Source: Procambarus clarkii (taxonomy: Eukaryota > Arthropoda > Malacostraca > Decapoda > Cambaridae). Taken from it: a DNA stretch of 64,000 nucleotides. Position numbers and translations under genes: made by a program. This document shows positions 1-9,995 of the stretch, piece by piece (positions within the stretch are counted from its first letter, which is position 1; each line of letters begins with the position of its first letter). The stretch spans positions 11,568,058 to 11,632,057 of the forward strand of contig NC_091237.1 in NCBI RefSeq assembly GCF_040958095.1, given 5' to 3'. Under the pieces are notes generated by a model, which saw only the letters and a program-made list of their open reading frames with translations, did not search any database and was not told where the DNA came from.

Positions 1-32
1 CAGGGACAATCGCATTCCGAGGTACCACTGTA
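1..32 (-). mobile_element. Tigger/pogo terminal inverted repeat at window edge
   Basis: Bases 1-30 are the exact reverse complement of the first 30 bases of the Tigger-like element starting at 519, followed by the TA target dinucleotide at 31-32. A second Tigger-like copy therefore ends here and extends out of the window to the left. Confidence 0.8.
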
Positions 33-518
33 CAGTAGTTTGTTCGTTTGCTGCAATCTCCTTATTTTCGGGTGATGTTTGGGTCTGCTGTTTTCTGGAG
101 GGATTCTTGGGTTGCTGCTTGGTTGGTCAGGCCGAGGGTGCTTCATTTGTTGTTCGGTTGCAGCTCTTCGCTGTTCTCTGCGTGTCTTGGCCTCTGGGGC
201 CATGGACGCATTTTGGTTTGCCCGGGTTCCCTTCCTTCCCTCCTTCCTGTTCTGGGGTTCGGGTCTCTCAGGTCATCTGCAGGGTCCTTTTGTTTTGTCT
301 GTGGTCTTGTTTTTATGTTAGGACACATGGCGTCCGCCTCCTGGATCCTTTCCTCTTTTCCTTATCTGTGGTGAGGTAGCTCCGGGGAGCCAACGGGCTT
401 TTCTGGGCTTCCCCCAGAAAATTAGTGTTGAATGTAATGAAACGCCATTTTCTGGGTGAGTCCCGGAGGCTCCCCAGCATCCCTCCCTCCCTCCGGTCGG
501 CGGTGTTTTTTTCGAATA

Positions 519-1608
519 CAGTGGTACCTCGGAATGCGATTGTCCCTGTATGCGAGGTTTTCGGAAGGCGAGCAGTATTTACTCCAAAAATTTGTCTCAG
601 AAGGCGAGGGTTACTTCGGGACGCGAGTTTGTTGATACGCGTACAGGCCGACCTAGCGCAAGGTGGTTCGGCGATCGTCGCCCCTCCGCCCTGCCGCCCC
701 TCAGTTTACCATTGTCTCGCGCTCAGTGACTACCCCCACATCAATTCTTCTCGCGGATTTTCAGTGTTTTGTTGGATTTTTGGTGATTTGTCTATACAAT
801 TTGTTATTATATATCTCACCATGGGTCCCAAGAAAGCCAGTGGTAAGGATAAAGGCCAGAAAGCTCATGTGAGGATGACAATAGAGGAGAAACAAGAGAT
901 CATTCGGAAGCATGAGAACGGTACACGTGTTGTTGAACTTTGTAGGCAGTACAACAAAGCCTCATCAACAATATGCACTATACTTAAGAAGAAAAATAAG
1001 ATTATGGGTGCTAAAGTGGCAAAAGGAGTAAGAACATTAACGGCACAAAGACCACAAATACTTGAAGAAGTGGAAAAGTTATTAATTTGGATACACGACA
1101 AGGAGTTGAGGGGTGATAGTGTTTCGGAGGCCATTATTTGTGAGAAAGCCAGGGTTTTGCACGAAGACCTTCTAAAGAATACCCCTGCAACGAGTGATGC
1201 AGATAAGAAAGAGTTTAAGGCAAGCAGGGGCTGGTTTGAAAAATTTAGAAAGAGAAGTGGTATCCATAGTGTTACAAGGCATGGGGTTATGTGATGTGAT
1301 TATGGAAGGGGACTCCCCTTCCAAACAGTAACTCCTCTCCTCCTCCCCCCTCCTCACCATCTTCCATACGCCTACAGCACTCGACAGCAAGGTAAGTAAT
1401 AACTGGAACACAGTTTTGTAGGTTTATTTAGATGAATTAGGTAAATTAGGTATAAAAATTTAGTTTGATGTGGGGTTTTTGGGGTAGTCAGGAACGGATT
1501 AATTCATTTCCCTTTATTTCTTATGGGGAAATTAACTTCGGAATGCGAGTTTTCGGAAGGCGAGGCGTCTCCAGGAACGGATTAAACTCTTATTCTGAGG
1601 TATGCCTG
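519..1608 (+). mobile_element. Internally deleted Tigger/pogo DNA transposon
   Basis: The element starts CAGTGGTACCTCGGAAT at 519 and ends with the imperfect inverted copy ATTCTGAGGTATGCCTG at 1592-1608. It is flanked by the TA duplication (517-518 and 1609-1610) typical of Tc1/mariner-pogo elements. It carries only the N-terminal DNA-binding half of the transposase (821-1294). About 300 bp of non-coding sequence then replaces the DDE catalytic domain. A subterminal motif (TTTTCGGAAGGCGAG) occurs in the same orientation near both ends (about 559 and 1549). The element is about 1.09 kb, against over 2 kb for autonomous relatives, so it is non-autonomous. Confidence 0.85.
821..1294 (+). pseudogene. 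Tigger-like transposase, N-terminal fragment
   Basis: From the ATG at 821 there are 157 codons ending in TGA. The N-terminal part, after a lysine-rich leader (MGPKKASGKDKG), has the pattern of a psq-type helix-turn-helix (IEEKQEIIRKHENG, then VVELCRQYNKASSTICTILK). It is followed by a CENP-B/Tc5-type second DNA-binding domain (LLIWIHDKELRGDSVSEAIICEKA and SRGWFEKFRKRSGIHSV). This pair binds the terminal repeats in pogo/Tigger transposases. The DDE domain that should follow is missing, because the reading frame ends at the internal deletion. An open frame extends upstream to 425, but that part runs through the terminal repeat and is not protein-like. Confidence 0.85.
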
Positions 1609-2103
1609 TATACTGTATTGACATCCAGCCTAAGAACTGCCAGTTGGATCGCCGGCACAGAGGGTCTGGGGGCTCCCCCTCCCGGGGAGGGGGGGGGGGT
1701 TGCGCAGATGGCAGCGCGGCAACGTGATGACATTATGCCAGTTTCATAATTTTATTTGAGGAGTTCTGTCCACTCGTTTGGCTTTCGGTAGCAATATTTT
1801 CACCAGAATAGAGGGTTTGTTTTGGGGTGCCTACCTTTCTGGGTGCCTATCCTGGTTGATGGCAGACATAGAAAGCTCCCAACTCCAAGCACTTTGACTG
1901 ATGCCAGAAAGTTATATATGTACTGTATATCCAATCAACCTGGATAGCTTCAGGGATCCTCCGGGACTCACCCAGAAAATGGCATTTCATTACATTCAAC
2001 ATTGGTTTTTTAAATAAAATAGTGACATGTCCTTGAGTATTCTTTGTTAAGTTCTAGTGACTATTGATTATATCAAAATCTAATATTTATTACTGCTCAT
2101 CAG

Positions 2104-2721
2104 GTGCAGAACGAGTTTCCACTTTGCCTCTGTGTTAAAGAGGAGGAAATGGTGACAAATACAACAAGATCTTGTCTTCATTGTGGCAGACCATTCTTGA
2201 AGTCTCTGCATTGCCTACTACACAGGTTCCACAATGCTTTGCATCCAGGATGCTTGCATGTAGGAGGTTCATATTCCGAATTTCTGCCATCGCTTGCCAG
2301 CTATCTTAATGTTGAAAATAACTTAGAATCATACTTCTTGAAGGATAAGATTTTAAACAAGTACCACATGATACTTGACATTGTAGACAGTGACTCTCAG
2401 AGATCTTGCTGTTTTACCAAAGGTTATGCTTATTATGTTGAAGGAACTGGTTCTGTTATACAGCACAATACCAAAGTAAAATTATCTGAAATTTACTCCA
2501 AAGTGCAAGAGCTAGATGCAGATAACCCACATAAAATACAATTGCTTCAACAACTTCAGTTGCGTTATTTTACTCCTGAGGAAGTGGCACAGCTGATGTG
2601 CTTTCCCAATTGGTTTAAGTTACCAGAGTCAATTACAAACAAGCAAAAATACAAAGTGTTAGGCAATAGTATAAATATACTGGTTGTGACATCCCTTCTG
2701 CTAATTTTAGCAGAAAGTTAA
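2104..2721 (+). CDS. TRDMT1: TRDMT1 (DNMT2) tRNA cytosine-5 methyltransferase, last coding exon
   Basis: DNMT2 methylates C38 of tRNA-Asp and some other tRNAs using S-adenosylmethionine. The exon follows a splice acceptor (CATCAG ends at 2103) and stays open for 205 codons to TAA at 2719-2721. Family hallmarks of the C-terminal target-recognition half and motif X are plain: ILDIV, CCFTKGYAYYVEGTGSV (human equivalent CFTKGYGSYIEGTGSV), LRYFTPEEVAQLMCFP, and VLGNSINILVV at the end (motif X GNS). The catalytic motifs (the PCQPFT-type Cys loop and ENV) are not in this window and must lie in exons to the left. The first roughly 75 residues, with several Cys/His, do not match vertebrate DNMT2 in any way I recognise and may be a lineage-specific insert. 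The exon looks functional: no stop or frameshift. Confidence 0.9.
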   Translation: MQNEFPLCLCVKEEEMVTNTTRSCLHCGRPFLKSLHCLLHRFHNALHPGCLHVGGSYSEFLPSLASYLNVENNLESYFLKDKILNKYHMILDIVDSDSQRSCCFTKGYAYYVEGTGSVIQHNTKVKLSEIYSKVQELDADNPHKIQLLQQLQLRYFTPEEVAQLMCFPNWFKLPESITNKQKYKVLGNSINILVVTSLLLILAES

Positions 2722-2725
2722 TAAA
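2720..2725 (+). promoter_or_regulatory. Poly(A) signal overlapping the TRDMT1 stop codon
   Basis: AATAAA begins on the second base of the TAA stop codon. A T/GT-rich stretch (GTGGTTTTATTGTTC) lies about 15-30 bases further on, as expected downstream of a cleavage site. If used, the 3' UTR would be only some 20 bases. Confidence 0.45.
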
Positions 2726-3116
2726 AGTACTGTACCTGGAAAGTGGTTTTATTGTTCTACATATGACATTATGTTTTCTTCTAGCACATTTGTTTACTAA
2801 ATTAAGTTTTTGAAACATCTTATACAAACACCTTAATCTATTCCTGAATTGTATAATATTACTCAAATATTTAGAGAATTTCTCACTTACCAACCTCTCA
2901 CTAACACTGTGCTGCCCTGTATTTAATAGGAAATGACAAAATCAATACCCTGGTACAAAAGCTTTTATCATTGTAAGGCCAGAGGTTGTACTGTGAGAAA
3001 TGCTGAAGCTCTTGATACAGACCAGTTAAGCCTCACACTGCTCCAATTGTCAGATGCAATTTCTTCCTGTGCTCCAATCGCTAGCTGTTATTTCTCTGTG
3101 TGAATGTATGTATTCA
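2726..3116. other. A+T-rich spacer, no gene seen
   Basis: Downstream flank of TRDMT1 leading into a LINE fragment. No coding similarity or repeat boundary was recognised. Confidence 0.4.
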
Positions 3117-3757
3117 CCTAGTTGTGCTTGCGGGGATTGAACTCTGGCTCTTTGGTCCTGCCTCTCAACTGTCAATCAACTGGTGTACAGATTCATGAGC
3201 TTACTGGGCTCTATCATATCTTCATTTGAAACTGTGCATGGAATCTGCCTCCACCACATCACTGCCTAATGCATTCCATGTGTTAACTACTGACACTGAA
3301 AAAGTTCTTTCTAACGTCCCTGTGGCTCATTTGGGTACTCAGTTTCCATGTGTCCCCTTGTTCACGTACCCCCATGTTAAACAATTTATCTTTATCTACC
3401 CTGTTGATTCCTCTTAGATTTCTGTAGGGTGATTGTTTTCCCAAGCTCTCCTGTCTTCCAGCGACGTGAGGTGCATTTCCCGCAGCCTTTCCTCGTAATT
3501 TATGCCTCTTAGTTCTGGGACTAGCCTAGTGGCATACCTCTAAATTTTTTCCAGCTCAGTCCTGTGCTTGACAAAGTATGGGCTTTGGCCGCATACTCCG
3601 GGATTGGTCTTAGATATGTGGTATGCAAGGTTCTGAATGATTCCTTACACAGATTCCTGAAGGCAATTCTGATGTTAGCCTGATGTCTTTGGTTGAGAGG
3701 TGGGACCAAAGAGCCAGAACTCAACCCCCACAAGCACAACTAAGTGAGTACACATAT
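3117..3757 (-). mobile_element. LINE family A (CR1/L2-like) 3' fragments, two in opposite orientation
   Basis: Bases 3117-3670 are a minus-strand copy of the 3' part of LINE A. The tail (TTGTGCTTGCGGGGATTGA reading +) is followed by the C-terminal RT extension, broken by frameshifts (residues like [30 protein letters not shown]). Bases 3690-3755 carry the same tail in + orientation (GAGAGGTGGGACCAAAGAGC onwards, ending AAGTGAGTACACA). The two face each other without a spacer. Confidence 0.75.
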
Positions 3758-3758
3758 A

Positions 3759-4095
3759 CAGTGGTACCTCTGTTTTTTAATTTAATCCATTCCCAGAGAC
3801 GGTTCAAAACCCAAAATTCAAAAACCAAAATAAATTTTTGGTTTTCTTCACCTTCACCCACCACAACCACACCTTCACCCACCACATCTGCATCTTCACC
3901 TACCACACCCACACCTACTACACCCACACCTTCACCTCCCACACCTTCACCTACCACACCAGCACCTTCACCCACCACACCAGCACTTTCACCCACCACA
4001 CCCACACCTTCACCCACCTCTCCTACACCTTCACCTATCTCACCTACACCTTCACCTACCACACCAGCACCTTCACCAACCACACCCACACGTTC
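3759..4095 (+). mobile_element. Tigger-type end enclosing a CACC-rich minisatellite
   Basis: TA at 3757-3758 is followed by CAGTGGTACCTCTGTTTT, a relative of the Tigger end at 519. No matching right end was found. From about 3848 to 4095 a degenerate 18-21-bp repeat (CTTCACCCACCACACC) runs for about a dozen copies. The open frame over it (3683-4207) reads as alternating PSPTT/TPSPT and ends in a short coiled-coil-like stretch (QQETERLQEQLQHEKN) directly before an A-run at 4206-4219. It is treated as repeat-derived, not as a gene. Confidence 0.5.
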
Positions 4096-4219
4096 ACAGC
4101 CACAGCAGGAGACGGAGCGACTGCAAGAACAGCTCCAACATGAGAAAAACTCCACCAGCGATATTGCAGAGCTGCTCACCTGCATGAGGGAACTTGGGAG
4201 CTTTTAAAAAAAAAAAAAA

Positions 4220-4436
4220 TTGCTCCGAGGGGCAAGTTTATTGGGCACCGCCACTCATCCTGTGAGTGGACACACCGCCATAGCAGCATGTACAACACTC
4301 CCCAATAGGAAGAAAACCCGCTGGGTTGTTCATCCTGTCACATGTACCCAGACACAGCTGGGACTTGCTTAACTGTCTCAAGTGAACAGCTCCTCAAACA
4401 AGAAGATTAACATCTGTCAACCCTTAAAATCCTTCG
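4220..4436. repeat. Unclassified dispersed repeat
   Basis: Contains TTGGGCACCGCCACTCATCC with a nearby GTGAGTGG. This resembles the 'cccatacccatcttgtgggcgg' end of the repeats at 16612 and 18005. No coding content. Confidence 0.35.
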
Positions 4437-4760
4437 TTATCTTGCGGGTGCAAATTGGGGGAATCTTTTAAGAACAGTATCAATATTTGACAAATAGTGT
4501 TTTCCTAACTCAAATAATGTGGGGTTTATTATTCTACACATACTTCTAATGTGTCTCAGGCGTTCACATTCACATAGATAGCAGTCAAGGCGGTGTCCGT
4601 CACTCTCATCACAGATTTTGCAACTCCGCTGGTCAACTGTCGTTTCCATTCCTAATCTCCATGGATATTTATATCCAAGACGGATTCTTGCTATTACTGA
4701 TTCTCTCCCGCGGCCACCACCTCTTTGGCCATAATGATTGGGGTTGCCAGCTGCAATCAT
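4437..4760 (-). pseudogene. LINE family C (Jockey-like) C-terminal fragment
   Basis: The 107-residue minus-strand frame has VIARIRLGYKYPW followed by a C-x2-C...H zinc-knuckle-like region (CKICDESDGHRLDCYLC). It matches the + strand frame at 60874-61200 (VVARIRLGYRYLW, CKLCEQELRHDLPHYITECP). Such a region ends the polyprotein in RNase H-bearing Jockey/I-type LINEs. It is a 5'-truncated remnant. Confidence 0.7.
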
Positions 4761-4861
4761 GTTGTACCATCGTACAGATTCACTGGTTTGTGCTTCTATC
4801 CTCTTTTCCTCAGTTACCTTGTCACGGTGATGTTGCCTGACAATACCTCTAATTTGTGAGC

Positions 4862-4996
4862 TATGACTGCCAAACTCTCCACCCCTGGACCCTCCCTTTC
4901 CCCTACCACCCTTCCACTCCTGGACCCTCCCTTCCCCCCTACAACCCTTCCACCCCTGGTCCCTCCCTCCCCCCTACCCCCCTTCCACCCCTGAAC
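4862..4996. repeat. CT-rich short tandem repeat (about 33 bp unit)
   Basis: Four degenerate units of the form CCACCCCTGGACCCTCCCT plus a CCCTACC stretch. The proline-rich open frame over it is a by-product of the repeat. Confidence 0.6.
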
Positions 4997-5259
4997 CCTC
5001 CAAACGTGTGTTCCGTTGCCACTCAGATGAAACTTCTAGTGATCTTGAATCTTTGTGTAGAGGAACCTTTCCATACAACTTAGCTGCCAAAGCTGTGCTA
5101 AGCTATATTGAAAACGACTTTATAGATAAAAAAGCAAAGTTTACTAGACAATTGGAGGAAAATGTGTTACATTGATAATATGCTAAGAAATGTTCCTGGA
5201 CTGACACAGTAGTGAAATAGATAATATATATTAACTGGACTTAACAATCTGTATCATGC

Positions 5260-5400
5260 TTACTTTAACTGCACAAATAACAAAGTTATCCATCCTTAGC
5301 TGGAACATTACATCCATAAAAAAAGGTTCTCTGATTTATATCACAAAGTAACAAATGAACACATCGATATTGTAAGTCTCTAGATGTGCAGAGTTCTTGC
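5260..5400 (+). pseudogene. LINE family C endonuclease N-terminal scrap
   Basis: Across a frameshift this reads as the opening of an APE-type endonuclease: LSILSWNITSIKK, then RFSDLYHKVTNEHIDIVSL. It is cut off where the RNase H-bearing LINE R begins. Confidence 0.45.
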
Positions 5401-6736
5401 AAGATCCTCACCCCAAAATTGCCCTCATTTGTTTCTTACAGTCTCAGATCCAGTAACTCTTGCATTCTATATAATCAGCAATATAGCGGGTAAGTTTGTT
5501 CCGGATGTCTCGCCAGTCCTTCACCTCCATGGTACTATTGTGGCGGATCCAGTGACGGTCGCGATCGAACTGGGATTCAACTTTTCGACTGTTAACTCCA
5601 GTTCTCATCTTCCTCCATCTTTCCTTATTCGTAAACCCGTTCTTGAATCTCATCCCTTAGATTTCGCACTCATCTCTAGCTTCCCAATAACGATCCCTTC
5701 TCTTTCCAAAGTTAAGTTTAACCTTGCCCTCTGCAGTTCTACAGCAGCGGGCTCAGATGACATTCATTATGAGATGCCCCGTCATATCCCTCCATGCGCG
5801 TCTCAGTATTTACTGAATCTATATACTGTTATCGTATCTGGGAGTCGTCGTCAGTCCCTGAGGACTGGTTTGAGGCGGTTGTTCTAATTACAGTATTCGG
5901 AAACCAGTGTCTCTAGGGACATCCCCTAAAGACCTCCGCCCCATTGCCCCTCACGAACTGCATCTGCAAACTCTTTGAACACATGGTCAATGTCCGTCTG
6001 ATGAGGTTCTTGGAAAACCTTCACCGCCTCATCCCTTCTCAATTTGGCTTTCGCAAGTGCCGTAGCATGACTAAAGTCTTAGTGAACTTGGAGGTCTATA
6101 TTCATACGGCTTTTTCTGTTAAGACCTCCGTTGTTGCTGTCATTTTTTACCTGGAAAAGGCATATGACACCATCTGAAAATACCATATTCTGTCCCAACT
6201 CCGTTTTTTTTACCTTCGTGGTAATCTCCCTCTCTTTCCCTGAAACTTCCTCTCTAGTCATCCCTTTGGAGGGAGGCTTGGTACCACACTCTCTGCCTCT
6301 CTCCGACAATACGAAGGTGTGCTCCAAGGCAGTGTTCTAAGCACTACTCTTCTTTTTTTTTCCTAGTTGCCCTCACTGGACTTCTTTCCTCCCTTCCCTC
6401 TGGCATCTTCTCAACACTCAATGTCGACAATCTTACCCTTTGCTGTCGAGGTGATGACTCGTCTTTCCTTCAACGACGACTTCAACTTGGGATTGATGCC
6501 GTGTCGTCTTGGGCCACCAATCATGGCTTCAAGTTCTCTATAACTAAAACTTGTGCTATGACTTTTACTCAGAAGCAGGTCGTTCTTCGTCCCCCCTTGT
6601 TGCTTTATGATCATTTCCTTGTGTACAAAGATTCTACTAAGATTTTGGGGTTAATCTTTGACACACTTGTCTTGGTCACTTTAAATCTCTTACCTCCGAG
6701 TTGAATGTTCTAAGGCCCTTAACTTACTTCAAATTC
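5400..6736 (+). mobile_element. LINE family R (Jockey superfamily), reverse transcriptase part
   Basis: This is the left half of one element interrupted by LINE B at 6737-7890. Pieces of RT are visible across several frameshifts: AGSDDIHYEMPRHIPPCASQYLLNLY; LTNCICKLFEHMVNVRLMRFLE; IPSQFGFRKCRSM; the catalytic-block remnant FYLEKAYDTI (normally FxDLEKAYDT); SSWATNHGFKFSITKTCAM; and GLIFDT. At least five frameshifts or stops make it inactive. The encoded enzyme would copy the LINE RNA at a nicked target. Confidence 0.75.
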
Positions 6737-7890
6737 ATAATGTTTATTCAGGTAAAAGTACATACATTGAAGATGAGTTACAAACATAATGTTGGATTTA
6801 AAGATAGAGCTAGTACATGCAATATCTAAAGCCACTAATACGCACAACTTTTCGGGCAAGGTGTTGGAAAAAAACCACTTAGAATAAAACTTAATAATTG
6901 AGATTAAAGTATTATGTCTTTATTATGTATTATTATAGGATTATTAAGATTGTCTTGAAAAAAGGAATAAAAAAAGGGGGGGGGAACTTGGCAAAAACCA
7001 GCATTTATACAAGTTGGTCAACAAATAGTATTGTTTGAAACTAGCAAGATATGGGTTGATATTTAGGGGTTAGGTAGGTTACATGGAGTTTATTAGGTAG
7101 TACTTAGTTTTTCTCTTCAACTGGTTGAGAGAGGTACAGCTTTTGACATGATTGGGAAGATCATTCTACATTCTGGGGCCCTTAATTTGTAGAGCATTTC
7201 TAGTTTGGTTAAGGTGCACTCTTGGAATATCAAATAGATATTTGTTTCTGGAGTGGTGCCCATGGGTTCTGTTACAACCTTCTAGGAAGCGTTGAAGGTC
7301 AGGATTGGCATTACAGTTCAGAGTTTTTAAATATATTAAGTACACATGAGAGGATGTGCAATGACTTAATACCTAACATATTCAAAGATTTAAGTATGGG
7401 TGCCGAGTGCTGTCTGGGGCCAGAGTTTGATATTGTTCTAACAGCAGCTTTGTGTTGGGTAATTAAAGGACGTAGATGATTTTGGGTAATAGAACCCCAA
7501 GCACAAATACCATAGTTAAGATAAGGATAGACAATAGAGTAATAAAGCGTCACCAGGGCAGGGCAATGTACTGTACATAATATCTGATCTTAGAAAAAAT
7601 GCCAACAGTTTTAGAAACTTTTTTTTTTTTTGCTATATTTTGAATGTGACCCTGGAAATTCAGCTTTTTGTCTATGAAGACACAAAGGAATTTACCATCT
7701 ACTTTGCTACTAATTTGGATATTGTTTATTATTAAATTAATTTGATCTGAGGATTTATTACCAAACAAAATATAGAAGATTTTGTCAATGTTAAGGGTGA
7801 ATTTGTTAGCAGTTAGCCAAGCATGGTCTTTATTTAGTTCAGTATTCACTGTAACATTCAGAGCAAAAGGGTCAGGACTGGAGAAAATGA
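6737..7890 (-). mobile_element. LINE family B (CR1/L2-like), 3' fragment inserted in LINE R
   Basis: In minus orientation this contains the RT C-terminal extension (ANKFTLNIDKIFYILFGNKSS, VSKTVGIFSKIRYYV, LYYSIVYPYLNYGICAWGS, HKAAVRTISNSGPRQHSAP). It is followed by the 3' UTR with the family landmark CCCGAAAAGTTGTGCGTATTAGTGG (relic of GCCCGAAACGCTTTGCGTAATAGTGG) and the tail at 6740. The first residues correspond to just after the FADD motif, so the copy is 5'-truncated. LINE R coding resumes on the right side. Confidence 0.85.
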
Positions 7891-9090
7891 AGATTAAGGT
7901 CTTGTCCCATACTTCTTCTTGGGGAGTGGATGGGAGCACATGCTCCTCTCTTTACATCCCTTTCTCGTACTGTCTAAACTCGATTATGGTTGCCCTGCTT
8001 ACTCGTCTGCTTTTCCTTCTACTCTTCGCCGTCTTGATGCTCTGCACCATACTGGGTTTCGCCTCAGCTCTGGTACCTTTTGTTCCACTCCTAGCCAGTC
8101 TGTATGTTGAAACTGACGTCCTGTCTCTACAGGATCGCTGTGATAGCTACTGTCTTCGCTACCTTTCACGGTCCTTACAACTCTCTTGCTTGTGTCGTAC
8201 CTTGACCTTCACGCCTCCTGTGGTTCGTGTTACCAATATTTCTCCTCGTGACGTTCCGTCCTTGCCCCCGTGGAGGGTCTCCCTTCCTCAGTTTTGTAAA
8301 ACCTTGACCCACGTGACTAAAGCAGTTACCCGTCCTACAGTTCTGAAACGCCTTTTCCTTGAACACTTCTCTTCACACTTCTGCTCCATTTCCTTCTTTA
8401 CCGTTGGGTCTAATTCTGTAGACCGGGTAGGCTACTCTGTTGTTTTTCCGAACCACACCTATATGTGTCGCCTGCCTATGGAGACTAGCATCTTCATGGT
8501 AGAACTTTATGCTATTTTGTATTCCCTTCGTCAACTGCTTTCTCGCTGTCAGCACTTTGTTGTTGTAGTTGACTCTCGCAGCGCCCTCATGGCTCTGGAG
8601 ACCTTTAATCCAGTCCATCCAGTAATAGTCGAAATTCAACATCAGCTGTTTCTTATCTCCAGTAGATTTAAGACAGTTGAATTTTGCTGGATTCCCAGCC
8701 ATATTGGTGTGTTTTAAATGAGCGTGCGGACGCTGCCGCTAAGGAAGCTATCCGCACTTGTCCCATCTCCCGTAAAGGTGTCCCCTATTCCGACTTCTAC
8801 CCAGTTATTCATTCCTCAATCCTTGCCCGTTGGTAGGGTCGTTGGTCTCATGTTACTGGTAAGTAATTGCAGGCTCTTAAGGGTAGTGTGTCCCCATGCA
8901 TGGCCTTCCTCCTACCGCCGTAACCGGTGGTGGATAACGGCTCTGGCGAGTTATGTATTGGCCATACACGTTTAACTCAGGGACACTTAATGGAGCGCCG
9001 CCCTGCTCCTTATTGTCCCTCTTCCTGGACGTGCGTGTGTCTTGCTTACCGAGCGAGGGACAAGTGAGCGCCTTCTCGCGGTCACTTTTC
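7891..9090 (+). mobile_element. LINE family R, RT end and RNase H domain
   Basis: The right half continues from 6736. It has the RT thumb-like region (LVLSKLDYGCPAYSSAFPSTLRRLD), then an RNase H domain in the 311-residue frame 7782-8717. RNase H landmarks are VELYAILYSLR (catalytic Glu), VVVDSRSALMAL (Asp) and WIPSHIGV (His). The first catalytic Asp of the usual F-T-D-G-S motif reads V (FFTVGSNSV), so this copy could not be active. After a stop at 8715-8717 the frame continues as NERADAAAKEA-type sequence and GHTRLTQGHLMERRPAPYC, the usual C-terminal zinc-knuckle region. Confidence 0.8.
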
Positions 9091-9185
9091 CATATTCAGA
9101 GATTTGAGTAGGGGTACCGAGTGATGTCTGGGGCCAGAGTTGGATATTTTCCTAATAGCAGCTTTGTGTTGAGTAATTTGGATAC
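9091..9185 (-). mobile_element. LINE family B short fragment
   Basis: ATTCAGAGATTTGAGTAGGGGTACCGAGTGATGTCTGGGG here recurs at 12470 and 17345 as part of the LINE B C-terminal coding region on the minus strand. Confidence 0.75.
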
Positions 9186-9344
9186 CTTGGTGATTTGGAT
9201 ACGTTTGCCTTATGCACTTTTGTTCTTGTATTGGCATCGTTAGTGATATTTACCGCCCTATGATTATCCCGTACGTTTGATGGTGCTACATAGCCTTCCT
9301 GGTTTGGCGCCTTCTTTTGATAATTACTTATTTGCATTCTATTC

Positions 9345-9995
9345 ATCAAACAATCCCTCCCCCATCAACTTCTTCCAGAAAAAGAAACTGAGGGGGCAAC
9401 AATATCATGGAGTGAGGATCTATGTGGGCAACTCTATTCTCAATGTATTTAATCTATATGCTCCAGCAGGAAAGTTAGATTATATTGATCTTCCAACTTG
9501 TGCTCAAGCAGAGCCCACAATCATTCTTGGTGACGACAATGCTAGACACAAGGACATTGGTGACTCGCTTCAGTAACTGGAATGGGAATCAACTGCTGTC
9601 GCTACTAAATAGTCATGAAAATGTGAAAATTGTGGGTGACCTTGAACCCACGCATATTTGTCGAGACATTCTAGGCCTCTGTGTTGGTTTCAACGTCTCT
9701 CACGTCTGGTGCACATCATCTATTGTAACAGATTTGTTATCTGATCATCACACTTGATTGACTACTCTATGTATCGGAAATGCCATCCTGCGTGGTAGGA
9801 CTTTTAAAAGCAAACGGGTCAGTGTTCCTCCTGCTCGACGTGAAGACTTTGTTGCTCATGTGTCAGAGTGATACAGCACTCATGATCCCTCCACAGTCCA
9901 GATATTTAACGATCTAGTACAGAACATTCAGATGTTTGCTGACCCTTTAGGTCGGCCCCCTGCATCATCCAATAGTTGGAACGATATAAATAAAA
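9345..9995 (+). pseudogene. LINE family C endonuclease domain
   Basis: An APE-type endonuclease remnant: YHGVRIYVGNSILNVFNLYAPAGK, then PTIILGDDNARHKDIGDS (the active G-D-F-N-A-R reads G-D-D-N-A-R), and after a frameshift IVGDLEPTHI and VTDLLSDHHT (normally S-D-H-x-A/P). It ends in a linker reading SVPPARREDFVAHVSE. This domain nicks the target DNA in Jockey-type LINEs. Stops and frameshifts inactivate it. Confidence 0.7.

Larger units (their letters stand above)
33..2006 (+). mobile_element. DIRS-like retrotransposon terminus, split by a Tigger element
   Basis: The stretch 107-330 translates into a peptide resembling the minus-strand translation of 32216-32500 (shared pieces include SQVIC and a G-x-G-C-x-I-C-C pattern). 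There the sequence belongs to a DIRS-like element with recognisable RT, RNase H and tyrosine-recombinase remnants. Bases 425-474 and 1953-2005 are near-perfect inverted copies of each other. The same pair occurs at 31520-31570 and 31968-32045. The interval between the arms, once the Tigger element (519-1608) is subtracted, is about 386 bp, against about 397 bp at the other locus. The element lies within the last intron of TRDMT1 and stops about 100 bp before the acceptor. It has no intact ORF. Confidence 0.55.

Noticed and set aside
425-820. Extension of the Tigger transposase ORF upstream of 821
   Set aside because: The open frame from 425 runs through the DIRS arm and the Tigger terminal repeat; protein similarity starts only at the ATG at 821.
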